Source: Ipomoea triloba (Eukaryota > Streptophyta > Magnoliopsida > Solanales > Convolvulaceae). From it: 64,000 nt of DNA. Positions 23,362 through 34,333 of this stretch are shown piece after piece. A program made the position numbers and the translations under genes. Position 1 is the first letter of the stretch. Each line of letters opens with the position of its first letter. Under the pieces are notes generated by a model. It was not told the origin of the DNA and searched no databases. It saw nothing but the letters and a program-made list of their open reading frames with translations. The stretch lies in assembly GCF_003576645.1 (NCBI RefSeq), contig NC_044922.1, forward strand, positions 25,595,341-25,659,340, in the 5' to 3' direction.

Positions 23362-24716
23362 GTTAATTTTTCATTTTTGGCAGTTTTTATGACCATAAGC
23401 ATTTCGAGTTCTATGAAAATAAAGAATTAACCATCTGTATTTCTGTGTGAACGGGAATTGTGGAAGCCTGCCTTCCCTGCCCTTCTTGTATTCATTGGTA
23501 ACAAGGAATGATGACATCCATTTTAAGCCTCCCAGTCTGCGGCATACTGTGTGGCAGTGATCTTCTGTTTTTACCTTCTCTTCTAAATCAATGATCATCA
23601 TGTTTTTCAGCAATCTTCTTAATAAGTGAATCTTCTTGTGTGGCAGTGATTCTTCCTACTTGAAAGTCCCAAACTCCCAATTCCCAAGTATGGCATCCTA
23701 AGGGTGCACTTCACTCCCTTGTTACAAATCTAATTTCACATTTTTGAGAACTTAATAATGTTTAAAATTTTGGTGAATGAGGCATTTTAAAATATAGACA
23801 AAATTATGTTTCAAAATTTGACATTCTCGAAAATTAAATTAGGATATATAACATTCTTTTAAGTAATATATAAATTTTTAACATAATTTAAATAAAATAT
23901 GCTTTAAAGGGTTAAATGGTATTAAAATTTTTTTTTCTAGAAGTGTTGAGGTGTTCAATCCGGTTAGACGTTATCATGACAATGTTTAATATATATCGAA
24001 AAGAGACAAGTGAATATTGGGTTGCTGCTTATAGGGTGGTTGGGATAGAAAGTGTTGGGGAATTGAATGGTATTACAAATCCGGCAAGTCTGCAAGATGT
24101 CACAAAAAATTGGTCCCAAAAGATGGTTTGATGTACGTACTGATCTAAGTGTGGTCGGTGTGGAAGATATTGGCAAGAAGGCTCATCACTTAGATACAGG
24201 ATTTCATGTTATTTACTTTTTTTTTTTAAATATGTGCTGTTTAGTTATTTTATAATTTATTTATAATATAGATTTTATATTTTGAATTAAGAGGATTTTG
24301 AAATTCCAAGAGAGCTAGCATCACTGTGCAATGTAATATGTGTGTTGTGTTCAATCTCAACAAGGCAAGAGCAATTGGACAACTACAACTCTGCTTTCAT
24401 GCCTGAAGTGATATCCACAAACACCTATGCTTGATGATAAGTGATAGACCTTAATGTGAAGTGTTGAGTATATCTCGTATAAGAAATACCAAGTATATAG
24501 GAGTGGAGTAGATTAACTCAGGCTCATAGAATAAGGATATTTTTATATTTTTACATGTTTAGGGATGCATATAAATATTATGCTTGTAACTGAATGTTTT
24601 ATTATCATCATCACAATTAATAAAGAATAGCTCTACTGTCTAGACACATTGTCGAACCATGTAAATCTTGCATTCTTTACTTTCTGTCATTCTTATATTT
24701 CTTGTTCTTGTTAATC
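23362..24716. other. 3' UTR of NDUFS5 and spacer
   Basis: The first few hundred bases should be 3' UTR (AATAAAGAATT near 23419 is a possible polyadenylation signal). The rest is AT-rich with no supported gene. Confidence 0.45.
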
Positions 24717-24721
24717 TCAAC

Positions 24722-25145
24722 TGTTAGAAATAATCTATGGCTCAAATTTCTTTGAGACTATGTCACCATCCACCTAGCGACGTAGCATGCTTGCCTCATT
24801 CTTACATGATCTCCGAACATTGAGGATCTCCTTGCAATTGCCGCAAGATTCACATGCTTTAGTGTATAAATAGTTGTCACTCTTTTGTTTGTAATTGCAT
24901 CTCAATTTTATCAATTCATCAATTGAATTCCTTTCTCCCTTTTGTCTCTTTCTCACGTAGGTAACATATATATTATATATGTTATATATATTATATTCTT
25001 ACTCTTGCATTTCAATTGAGAGTTCAATATATATTTATTCCATATTCTCATTTATCGTGTTATTATATTATTCCCTATTATTCAACTTCTATAATTCTCA
25101 ATTTTCGATTATTCGCTTCCGCATTATTCCGCTATATTCCTAACA
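24722..25145 (+). repeat. 5' LTR of the Copia element
   Basis: It is 424 bp, TGTTAGAAATAAT to TATATTCCTAACA. GTGTATAAATAG near 24861 is a likely TATA box for the element transcript. It differs from the 3' LTR at three sites (GATTCACATG/GATTCGCATG and TCACGTAGGTAAC/TCATGTAGGCAAC). Confidence 0.95.
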
Positions 25146-25147
25146 AG

Positions 25148-25159
25148 TGGTATCAGAGC
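25148..25159 (+). promoter_or_regulatory. Primer-binding site (initiator tRNA-Met)
   Basis: TGGTATCAGAGC starts two bases after the 5' LTR. It is complementary to the 3' end of plant initiator methionine tRNA, the usual Copia primer. Confidence 0.93.
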
Positions 25160-25187
25160 GAGGTTTTATTGAGAATTGTTTTCAAAG

Positions 25188-28100
25188 ATGTTGACTGTTA
25201 CCAAGTTCGATATCGAGAAGTTCGACGGGAAAATTAGCTTTTCTATCTGGAAGGTTCAGATGGAAGCCGTTCTAACCCAGAACGGTTTGAAAAAGGCGCT
25301 AGCTGGGAAGAAGAAGAAACCAGCTACAATGACAGATGAAGATTGGGAAGATTTGGATGACAAGGCACGTTCAACCATTCAGTTGTGCCTGTCTAAATCG
25401 GTTCTACGTGAGGTGATAGGTGAGACGACTACGTCAGGTTTATGGTCCGAGCTGGATTCGCGCTACATGGACAAATCTCTGGCGAACAAGCTGCGCCTGA
25501 AGGAGCGGCTGTACACAATCCGTATGACGGAAGGTACTTCAATTCAGTCTCATTTGGATGAATTCAATTCTATTTTATTGGACTTGGAAAATATTGATGT
25601 CGTAATTGATGATGAGGATCGTGCTATTTTATTGCTTGTTTCTCTCCCTACATCATACAAGCATTTCAAAGAAATTATGCTGTATGGTAATTCTCTTGGA
25701 GCCCTAACTTTCGACAGTGTTAAGTCGAACCTATTGTCCAAAGAAAAATTTGACTTAGAAACTAAGTCTGAGGACAAAGGTGAAGGCTTGACTGTTAGGG
25801 GTCGTTCAGTTGAAACGGAGAGTAGCAATAAAAAATCTAGATCCAAGTCCAAAGGACGTAAATCCAACAAATCCTGTAAGTACTGCAAGAAGCATGGTCA
25901 TGATGTGACTGAATGCTTCAAGTTGAAGAACAAGCAAGAGAGAGAAAAGAAGTCCGCTGAAGCTAGTGTTGTTGAGAGTGATTCAGAAGGCGATGTTATG
26001 TTATCTGTTAGCTCCGGTGACAAACGGAGCGACACTGAGTGGATTCTGGACTCTGGTTGTACATTCCACATGTGTCCACACAAAGACTGGTTCATCTCTC
26101 TGGAACCAGTTGATGGTGGAGTTGTCTTGATGGGTAATGATGCCCAATGCAAGGTTAGTGGAATTGGAAGTGTTCATATCAAAACTCATGATAACGTTAT
26201 CAGGACTCTTACCAATGTTCGGTATATTCCTGATTTGAAACGCAATCTGATTTCATTAGGCACCTTGGAATCTCTGGGGTGCAAGTACACAGCTGAAGGT
26301 GGAATTCTGAAAGTTATTAAAGGCTCTCTTGTTCTTATGAAAGCTTCTCGTTCTGGAAGCTTGTACGTGTTGCATGGCAGTACAGTGACAGGTTCAGTTG
26401 CGGTATCCTCATCGGTGTCTGATGCTGATCTCACTCAACTATGGCATATGCGTCTGGGGCATATGAGTGAGAAAGGCATGCATATCCTGAGCAAGAAAGG
26501 CCTCCTCGGTTCAGGTACGGGTAAAATACAATTTTGTGAGCATTGTGTTTTTGGGAAACAAAAGAGGGTACAATTTTGTGAGCATTGTGTTTTTGGGAAA
26601 CAAAAGAGGGTTAGTTTCTCTACTGCTACACTTTTTGGGAAACAAAAGAGGGTTAGTTTCTCTACTGCTACACATTTTGGGAAACAAAAGAGGGTTAGTT
26701 TCTCTACTGCTACACACCGTACCAAAGATGTATTGGAATATATACATTCCGATTTATGGGGACCGACTAAATTTCAGTCTATGGGAGGCTGTAGATATTT
26801 TATGTCTATTATTGATGACTTTTCTCGTAAAGTCTGGGTCTATTTCCTGAAACATAAAAATCAGGCATTTTCTATTTTCAAAAAGTGGAAAATTCTCGTT
26901 GAGACTCAGACAGGGAAAAAAGTCAAGAAGCTCAGGACAGACAATGGCTTGGAGTTCTGTGAGACAGATTTCACTGAGTTCTGTGCAGCACAAGGAATTG
27001 CCAGGCACAAGACCTTGCCTGGAAAACCCCAGCAGAATGGTGTTGCCGAACGTATGAACAGGACTCTGTTAGAGAGAGCTCGTTGTATGCTCTCTAATGC
27101 TGGGTTATGGAAACGACGTGATTTTTGGGCCGAGGCCGTTTCTACTGCATCCTATTTGGTAAATAGGTCTCCACATTCATCCCTCGATTTCAAAATCCCA
27201 GAAGAAGTTTGGTCAGGTAATCCTGTTGACTACTCTATGTTAAGAGTTTTTGGATGTCCTGCATATGCTCATTCCAATACGGGTAAATTAAACCCGAAAG
27301 CTATCAAATGCATTTTCCTTGGTTATGCCTCTGAGTCAAAAGGATATCGTCTATGGTCTCCTGATTCCCACAAGATCATTCTAAGTCGAGATATCACTTT
27401 TGATGAAAATGCACTACTTTCTTCTGGAAAGGATCGTGTTATTCCCAGTACAGGTGATACGCAGAGTACTGGAGAGAAGGTGGAGTTTGAGTTCAAGCCT
27501 ATTGATAGTATTACTACCATTGATTGTAATACTAAAGATGATGCATCTACTAGCACTGCGCCTCTCGTTCAGCCACAACGGGAGCACTCTATTGCCCAAG
27601 ACCGGCCTAGGAGGACAATTAAAAAACCTGCTAGGTATGCTAGTGATGATGAAACCCACTTGGTTGCTTATGCTCTTTCAGTTGCACAGAAGGTTGATGG
27701 TGATCCATCCTGCTACTCTGAAGCTATTTCCTGTGCCAACTCGTCCAAGTGGTTGGTTGCTATGCAAGAGGAGATGGAAAGTCTCCATAAGAATGAAACT
27801 TGGGAGCTGGTAGAGTTGCCAAAAGGTAAACGCCAATTGAGCTGTAAGTGGATTTACAAGAAGAAAGAAGGCATCCCTGGGGTTGAGAAAGCACGGTGGA
27901 AAGCACGGTTGGTTGTTCGAGGTTTCGATCAACGTGAATGTATTGACTTTAACGAGATCTTTTCTCCTGTTGTTCGTCATACCTCTATACGTGTACTACT
28001 TGCTTTTGTTGCTCTTTTTGATTTGGAGTTGGAGCAACTTGATGTAAAGACTGCATTCCTACATGGAGAGCTTGATGAAGAGCTTTACATGTACCAACCT

Positions 28101-29272
28101 GAGGGATTTGAGGTTCCTGGTAAGGAACATTGTGTATGCCGTCTGCAGAAGTCTCTTTATGGGCTAAAGCAAGCTCCAAGGAAATGGTACAAGCGGTTTG
28201 ATGCTTGTATGCTAGGGCAACGATTCTCAAGAAGCCAATATGACAGTTGTGTCTATTTCAAAGAATTTTCTAATGGATCTTTTGTCTACCTTCTACTTTA
28301 TATTGATATATGCTCATTGCTTCCCCTGACATGTCTCTTGTTGAGAAGTTGAAGTCTCAACTAAGCAATGAGTTTGAGATGAAAGACCTTGGTGCAGCAA
28401 AGAAGATTCTTGGCATGGAGATACACAGGGATCGTCAAGCTGGTAAACTTTATCTATCCCAGAAAAATTATGTTGAGAAGGTGCTTGATCGATTCAATAT
28501 GTCTAATTGTAAGCCTGTGTCTACTCCACTTGGTGCACATTTTAAGTTGTCTTCTGATTCATGCCCTAAATCTGATGTTGATGTGGCTTATATGTCAAAA
28601 GTTCCTTACTCTAGTGCTGTTGGTAGTCTTATGTATGCTATGGTGTGCACTAGACCTAATTTGGCTCATGCTGTAAGTTTTGTGAGCCGTTATATGCACA
28701 ACCCTGGTAAGGAACATTGGAACGCTGTTAAATGGATTCTACGGTACCTAAAGGGTACTTCCTCTTTGGGCTTGGTTTTTGATCAGAGTTCTTCTGCATC
28801 TACTGACATTGTGGGCTTTGTAGATTCTGATTATGGTGGTGATCTTGACAGACGTCGATCACTTTCCAGTTATATTTTCACTCTTTGTAATTGTGCTATC
28901 AGTTGGAAAGCTACACTTCAGTCTATTGCTGCGTTATCTACGACTGAGGCAGAATACATTGCAGCAACAGAGGGTGTCAAAGAAGCTACTTGGCTACGAG
29001 GTTTGGTTATGGAGCTTGGTGTTTCACAAGGTCAGACTGTTGTGTTCTCAGATAGCCAAAGTGCTATCCATCTCACCAAGAATGATACATATCATGCCAA
29101 AACCAAACACATTGATGTCAGATACCATTTCATCCGAGATGTTGTAGCTGCGGGAGATATTGTTGTCCAGAAGGTTCACACATTGGAGAATCCAGCAGAC
29201 ATGCTTACCAAGCCTCTTCCTATTACTAAGTTCGAGCAGTGCTTGAATTTAGTCGGGTGTTCCAATTGTTAA
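25188..29272 (+). pseudogene. Copia gag-pol polyprotein, broken by a 1-nt deletion
   Basis: The first frame runs 25188-28352 from the start MLTVTKFDIEKF; the second runs from about 28305 to 29272. Domains in order: gag; CCHC knuckle CKYCKKHGHDVTEC (about residue 229); protease ILDSGCTFHM (about 285); integrase zinc region with LWHMRLGHMSEKGMH, then catalytic HSDLWG, RTDNGLEF and NGVAERMNRT; reverse transcriptase with CKWIYKKK, FSPVVRHTSIR, LDVKTAFLHGELDEE and SLYGLKQAPRKWY; RNase H in the second frame with [16 protein letters not shown] and DSQSAI. A single base is missing within the YIDD catalytic codons near 28305, so the first frame reads YIDICS and stops soon after. An in-frame 42-bp expansion sits in the integrase zinc/catalytic linker (26528-26720). 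Confidence 0.95.
26528..26720 (+). repeat. 42-bp in-frame stutter in the Copia integrase (A-A-B-B-B)
   Basis: Steps of exactly 42 bp at 26528-26569, 26570-26611, 26612-26653 and 26654-26695, then a fifth partial unit. All share the core TTTTGGGAAACAAAAGAGGG. The first two have prefix A (ACAATTTTGTGAGCATTGTG), the rest prefix B (TAGTTTCTCTACTGCTACAC). Translated, FGKQKRV occurs four times where the family has one. The frame is kept because 42 is a multiple of three. Confidence 0.93.
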
Positions 29273-29302
29273 TTTTAAGTGAATTTGATCCAAGGTGGAG
29301 AT

Positions 29303-29726
29303 TGTTAGAAATAATCTATGGCTCAAATTTCTTTGAGACTATGTCACCATCCACCTAGCGACGTAGCATGCTTGCCTCATTCTTACATGATCTCCGAACA
29401 TTGAGGATCTCCTTGCAATTGCCGCAAGATTCGCATGCTTTAGTGTATAAATAGTTGTCACTCTTTTGTTTGTAATTGCATCTCAATTTTATCAATTCAT
29501 CAATTGAATTCCTTTCTCCCTTTTGTCTCTTTCTCATGTAGGCAACATATATATTATATATGTTATATATATTATATTCTTACTCTTGCATTTCAATTGA
29601 GAGTTCAATATATATTTATTCCATATTCTCATTTATCGTGTTATTATATTATTCCCTATTATTCAACTTCTATAATTCTCAATTTTCGATTATTCGCTTC
29701 CGCATTATTCCGCTATATTCCTAACA
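29303..29726 (+). repeat. 3' LTR of the Copia element
   Basis: It is 424 bp, nearly identical to the 5' LTR, preceded by the purine-rich CAAGGTGGAGAT and followed by the target duplication TCAAC. Confidence 0.95.
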
Positions 29727-29731
29727 TCAAC

Positions 29732-30719
29732 GTTCTTATATTTCTTGTTCTTGTTAATCTCAACATTAAAGATGCTAGGTGATGGACACGATGACTTGGG
29801 AATGGTAATCCCATTGACTTATGTTTAACCTTAAGTTTTGCTTTTAATTACATCAATTAATTCTCAGTTATATTAGTGGGAGAACCAATGTCTGGTGCTT
29901 ACAAGGAATTCACCATATTGGGTGTAACTCTCACATTATCATTGTTAGGATTCAATCTTGACTCTTGAGTCCTTGCCATAATTTATCACTCATGAACCAA
30001 CTGAGTTATCCATGCCGCATTTAGTAATTAAACCTATTCTAGGCTTTGATTGTTATAATTGGGTTAATTTGGTATTAATTTCATTACTTGTGCAGGGCAG
30101 GGCTGAGGCAGTAATTGAAAGAAATTATAAATTTATTAGGGTAAAAATGTAAGAAAAAAGAATTGGAGATAGAAGTAGAATAAATTTATAGGGCCAATTT
30201 GCAAAGGGAAGGGAAACATTAATTGAATTGCCAAATTTAGCAACCATAAGTCATAACCACCCACCATGAGCGACCTGCATAGCATTCGATCCGGCTACTT
30301 CATCTCCTTTGTGCTGCAGCATTGAACAAAGAAGAAACCTATTCGCAGCGGTGAGACAGCAATGGCGGTGAAGTTTCAACAGTAAAGGGCCGGCGGCGGT
30401 GACACTACCTTAATTCGCCGGAAAACTCAACGGCCAAAACAGAGCAAAATTGAGTGCCGCCATACCACTGTAATAGTGGACGGAATCCAGGTTTTATTCT
30501 CTTCAATTTGATGATTAAATTTGTTTAAATAAAGCTTAAGGCACTTTAGTTTTATACTTGACGGTGATATGAAGTTATGAACTATCTATCTCATATGAAT
30601 CCAGAAAGACTGAAGAACGATATGAAAAGACCTAATTCAGATTCCATATTAACAATGGTTACAAGTAATGGCATATTCTTCTCTGTTGTACAATATAATG
30701 GGATGAAATCATTGATTCA
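29732..30719. other. Spacer; GC-raised patch near 30240-30490
   Basis: It begins with a 33-bp repeat of the left flank of the Copia element (29733 to about 29764). The rest is AT-rich, except 30240-30490, where GC rises (CCGGCGGCGGTGACAC) and may be part of an exon or UTR. No open frame could be tied to a family. Confidence 0.4.
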
Positions 30720-30962
30720 TTAGTTGTTCTGGGCTTCATCCGCCGAGGAAACCTTGCTCAGCCGGCTTGGCGGCGATTTGTTGTCCGTGCTTCTAGCCTT
30801 TCTACCTCTTCCAAGGCGGGAACCGTAAATTGCTCTATGTGCAAGCGCTTTTCCGAGCTGGTATTCCGCCCTCCTCGTCTCGTCGGAATCATCATGCCGC
30901 TCGTGGGCGCCGCCTTCATCGTCGTTGTACGTCTCACTCATCGCTAGCTTCTCAGAGGCCAT
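30720..30962 (-). CDS. Possible small intronless gene, 80-residue charged protein
   Basis: The minus-strand frame starts MASEKLAMSETYNDDEGGAH and ends TAG at 30720. It is very hydrophilic: an acidic DDEGG/HDDSDE stretch, then a basic GRGRKARS patch and a serine-rich tail. No signal peptide or membrane segment. It is GC-rich compared with its surroundings, and TATATAATC sits about 35 bp upstream (near 30995-31003, minus strand), a plausible core promoter. I do not recognise a family. It could instead be a first exon or a non-coding open frame. Confidence 0.45.
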   Translation of the reverse strand: MASEKLAMSETYNDDEGGAHERHDDSDETRRAEYQLGKALAHRAIYGSRLGRGRKARSTDNKSPPSRLSKVSSADEAQNN

Positions 30963-32304
30963 TGTCGGCTCTACAACGCCCTAGAGAATGCTGCGATTAT
31001 ATACGCGGCTGAGGAGGGCAAATAGATTGAGGGATTCTACGTCAGCCCCAGGTGGTGGACATGAAAAGGCAAAGCTGGCTGGAGGAGATTTGAAGCAAAG
31101 TTTCACAAACCCCAAAGGTCACTTCCTACTTTTACCCATCTACAGTCTTAATATTCGTTTATCGTCTATAACAAGACTCCTCCCCCCCCCCCCCCACCCC
31201 CCCCAAAGTTAGAATCCCCCACTCCTTACATGACAGAGCAGGTGAGAGGATGTAAATCACAATAACTCAATGGCTTAGACATGGTTAAATATCAATGCAC
31301 ACAATCTGATCACTTTAGGCATAATCCCCACAATGTCACGGGCTACATGCCGGTGCACACAAGAAATCTGCCCACTTTAAGTATAATATCCCAACATTGT
31401 TGTTGCTGAGTTTCTAACATTGATTTCTCCTCTCACATACTTGATTTCTCCTCCCAAATACTATTTACTTTAGGCATAATTCCACACTGCCACGAATCAA
31501 ATGCTTGTGACACAAAGGATATGCCACTTTAGACATTTTTTTTTTGAAAACTGCCACTTTAGACATAATCGTCACACTGTTGTTGTTGAGTTTCCTTCCA
31601 AATACTACTTACTCTGCACTAGTGAACTAAACTCATCCGGCTCCGTAGCATGACTTCCAAATACTTCTCAGTGAGCCTAATTATGCACTCCATTAATTCA
31701 TAATTAGTTCCAGCCGTCCATTCAAAGCGTAAATAGCAGTTTTGATTTCTACATCATTATTAGGAGTATTCATTTGGTTAATTCAGTTAATAAATCAATT
31801 AGGCAGTAGTAATTGAGGGTCCAAAATGTACCCTAATTCAAATACTGTGTTTAGTGGAGTGAATCAAATACGAGATGCTTGTGAGAGGATTGCTTTATAG
31901 GGAGGGAAGAGAATACCTAATGTCACAATGGGAACACCTTTTTCTAATTATACAGGAAGTGGAGGACAATACCTTTCTCATTTATATTGTATAGATATGG
32001 CAAAGGATGATGCTTGACACCAAAAAGATCCTTGTCCCCTATCTACAGTGTACCTGTAGAGCTTCATATGAATCATGACACTTTGCTTGTGTGTTTTTTC
32101 CGAATTTGCAGTTGATAAAAGAATTAGAAGCTTTATAAATTATACCTATCATAAATATAACTTGTAGTAAGGCGCACTGGAGACAAATGCTGGAATGCAG
32201 ATACATTACAGTGCAATCTAGACGTGGGTGCAAGTGCAATACAATTGGAATGATGGTCCCTACGCAAGGATCGCACAAATTGAGAAATTATCCAAAATAG
32301 AAGA
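30963..32304. other. Spacer with a long C-tract and short direct repeats
   Basis: A nearly pure C run lies at about 31180-31204. Between 31305 and 31620 there are several copies of an ACTTTAGGCATAAT/ACTTTAGACATAAT phrase, indicating local duplication. No gene is supported. Confidence 0.5.
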
Positions 32305-32515
32305 AACCCCAACCAAGATGGCTAAGGATATAGACTTGTAATTCCAAGATCACGAGTTCGAATCCCAGCCTTCTTAGTTTGAGCCGGTCAGTTATGGGCA
32401 ATCTATGCTAGTTTACCTCTTTGTGGTCCATTGCCGGCTAGGATCGAAATGCATGATTTATCTAGTGCACACTCTCGGGTAGTAGCTGCGAATTTCCCTC
32501 GTCAAAAAAAGAATA
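32305..32515 (+). mobile_element. tRNA-derived SINE
   Basis: A-box-like GATGGCTAAGGA (near 32318) and B-box GAGTTCGAATCCC (near 32353) are spaced as in a tRNA, followed by a non-tRNA body and a TTTCCCTCGTCAAAAAAAG end. This is the layout of a SINE and not of a folded tRNA. Target duplications were not clear. Confidence 0.65.
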
Positions 32516-33254
32516 AAGAACAATACACAAATATCATTCTAGCAATGAAATATACATTGTTGTGAAGATTTGAAACCAAAACCCTAAGCACTCCTTAATA
32601 GAGGTTTTAAGGGAGCTACATCCTTAGAACTTGAACCCGAGACCTCTGGTTAAGCTGAAAGAGACCTGCACCATCTTATTCAAACAGTCACGCCCTATGG
32701 ATTTGAAAGTAGAACCTTGGTGTATGCTTCACTAGCTTAATATACCAAATCAAAGGAAGATAAGTAGGAGTTCCACTGCAGGTAAATGATTGAGAAACAA
32801 GACAAAGTGGCTTCTAGTTTATCAACAGCATAGTTTAATGTTTATATTGCTCATGTGCATGAAATCAACAAGAATCCCCAAAATGATATCTTCAGCATCA
32901 CAAATGCCAGGGAACCTGTATTCTTCTCTGAATGAATCACACCTCATAATAACCTCTTTAAGATGTCAATGTCTCGTGCAATATAATTTTCCCGTTAGTC
33001 ATATACAGACTAGAAAACCCCTATACAAACAAGCAATAAACCTCTTAGCCACCAAAATCACAGCCTTTTCAGGACCTATGTGGTATTTAACTTTCCTGTT
33101 AGTCATATAAAGATTAGAAAAGCACTATACAAACCAGCAATAACCTCTCAGCAATCACATTCACAAGCTTTTTCAGGATATATGTGCCATGTAATTTTCC
33201 TGTTAGTCATATACAAATTAGGAAATCACTATACAAACTAGCAACAACTGCTTA
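32516..33254. other. Spacer with diverged local repeats
   Basis: Around 32980-33260 three imperfect copies of a phrase (TTTCCTGTTAGTCATAT..., CACTATACAAACTAGCAA) occur at about 100-bp spacing. No gene is supported. Confidence 0.5.
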
Positions 33255-33259
33255 GCCAC

Positions 33260-33756
33260 TGTTGACACTGAAAATTTAACAAATGTAATTAGTTTTTATT
33301 AGATTTGAATATTAGATTTGAATATATATTTGGATAATATTGATATTATCTAATTTTTTAATTAGATAATATCAAAAGAGTTTGAATTTATCAAAACTCT
33401 TCTATCCTACTCCTATAAATAGTAGCTTTTATTTCTATGTAAAGATCCCGGAAAAATCATAATAAAAGTAGTAAAAGCCCCCCCAAGCTCCTCCATGCCT
33501 ATCATATTGATCCAAATCTCCCGTTGAAGATCAAGCCATTTAAACACCGAAGGCCCTTCAGAAGAACAAACATATAAGTTCTTCTTTGAAGATCAAGCCA
33601 GTAGAGATCCGGGGGCCCTTCAATGGAGCGTCAAGACATCAATTGAAGAATCAGAGGATCATCCAGAGATATTGTACCCACACCCCATATTGATATATCA
33701 TATTGTAACATGAATTTTGAATCCTACATATATATATTCAAATTTCTTTGTTTACA
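33260..33756. mobile_element. Solo LTR (497 bp) with 5-bp TSD
   Basis: It starts TGTTGACACTG and ends TTTGTTTACA, flanked by GCCAC at 33255-33259 and 33757-33761. It contains CCTATAAATAG near 33412 as a probable TATA box and a repeated GAAGATCAAGCCA phrase. No coding region and no partner LTR, hence a solo LTR. It is unrelated to the LTRs at 197 and 24722. Confidence 0.85.
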
Positions 33757-33906
33757 GCCACTATAGTCAACCATTTCAGGACTAAATAACAGAACTGTTG
33801 ATGACAAGCATGTGCTAGACCACTGGATCTATACTGAAAAACCACCTAAATATAAAACCTTACATCTTTTGGGCTTTTACATGCCTAAAGTGTAGCAGAC
33901 TCAGTT

Positions 33907-34027
33907 TTTTTTTTGAAAACAACCAACAAAACTTCATTAAAGCAATTGTTCAATACAAGCAGGAATAGATGAAATCCAACTAGAAGGACCAGTTTGCGAA
34001 CTAGCAGCTCTAGCCAAAGCATGCACC
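33907..34027 (-). mobile_element. 5'-truncated LINE tail with TSD
   Basis: On the minus strand a 121-bp piece encodes the end of a LINE RNase H-like region (HALARAASSQTGPSSWISSI, then CIEQLL and a stop), then a short 3' UTR and an A-run. It is bordered by AGACTCAGTT at 33897-33906 and 34028-34037. Truncation, A-tail and target duplication together mark a dead-on-arrival LINE copy. Confidence 0.82.
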
Positions 34028-34333
34028 AGACTCAGTTGAAATGCATCATATGTATTATCTTATTTTCCATCCATAAAGGGGCTCAAGCATAAAAGGAACA
34101 AAAATAAATCAAAGTAAGATCCTCAACCAACAACAAACCAATAAATAGGGTAAAAAGAATTTTAAATCAAAATGTAACAAAAGAGGCAGAGAGACAGCAC
34201 CCGCATTTGCCTCAGCATTCAGATTTCAAATAATCACATTCAAATGACAATCCAAACTTGCACTTTTTACAGGAGCAGAGCAAAGAGTAGATTGACAAAT
34301 TCCATAACACTGATGACTAAGTTTCAAGTTGAA

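Larger units (their letters stand above)
24722..29726 (+). mobile_element. Near full-length Ty1/Copia retrotransposon
   Basis: Complete structure: 5' LTR 24722-25145, primer-binding site TGGTATCAGAGC at 25148-25159, gag-pol 25188-29272, a purine-rich tract just before 29303, and 3' LTR 29303-29726. Target duplication TCAAC lies at 24717-24721 and 29727-29731. The two 424-bp LTRs differ at three positions that I can see, so the insertion is young. The gag-pol order with integrase before reverse transcriptase defines Copia; it looks Tork/TNT1-like. The polyprotein carries one frameshift and an internal tandem expansion. Confidence 0.96.

Noticed and set aside
27323..27813. Frames overlapping the Copia polyprotein
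   Set aside because: Alternate-frame shadows of gag-pol.
32305..32515. A tRNA gene
   Set aside because: A and B boxes are present, but acceptor and anticodon stems do not pair and the body extends well beyond tRNA length. A SINE fits better.
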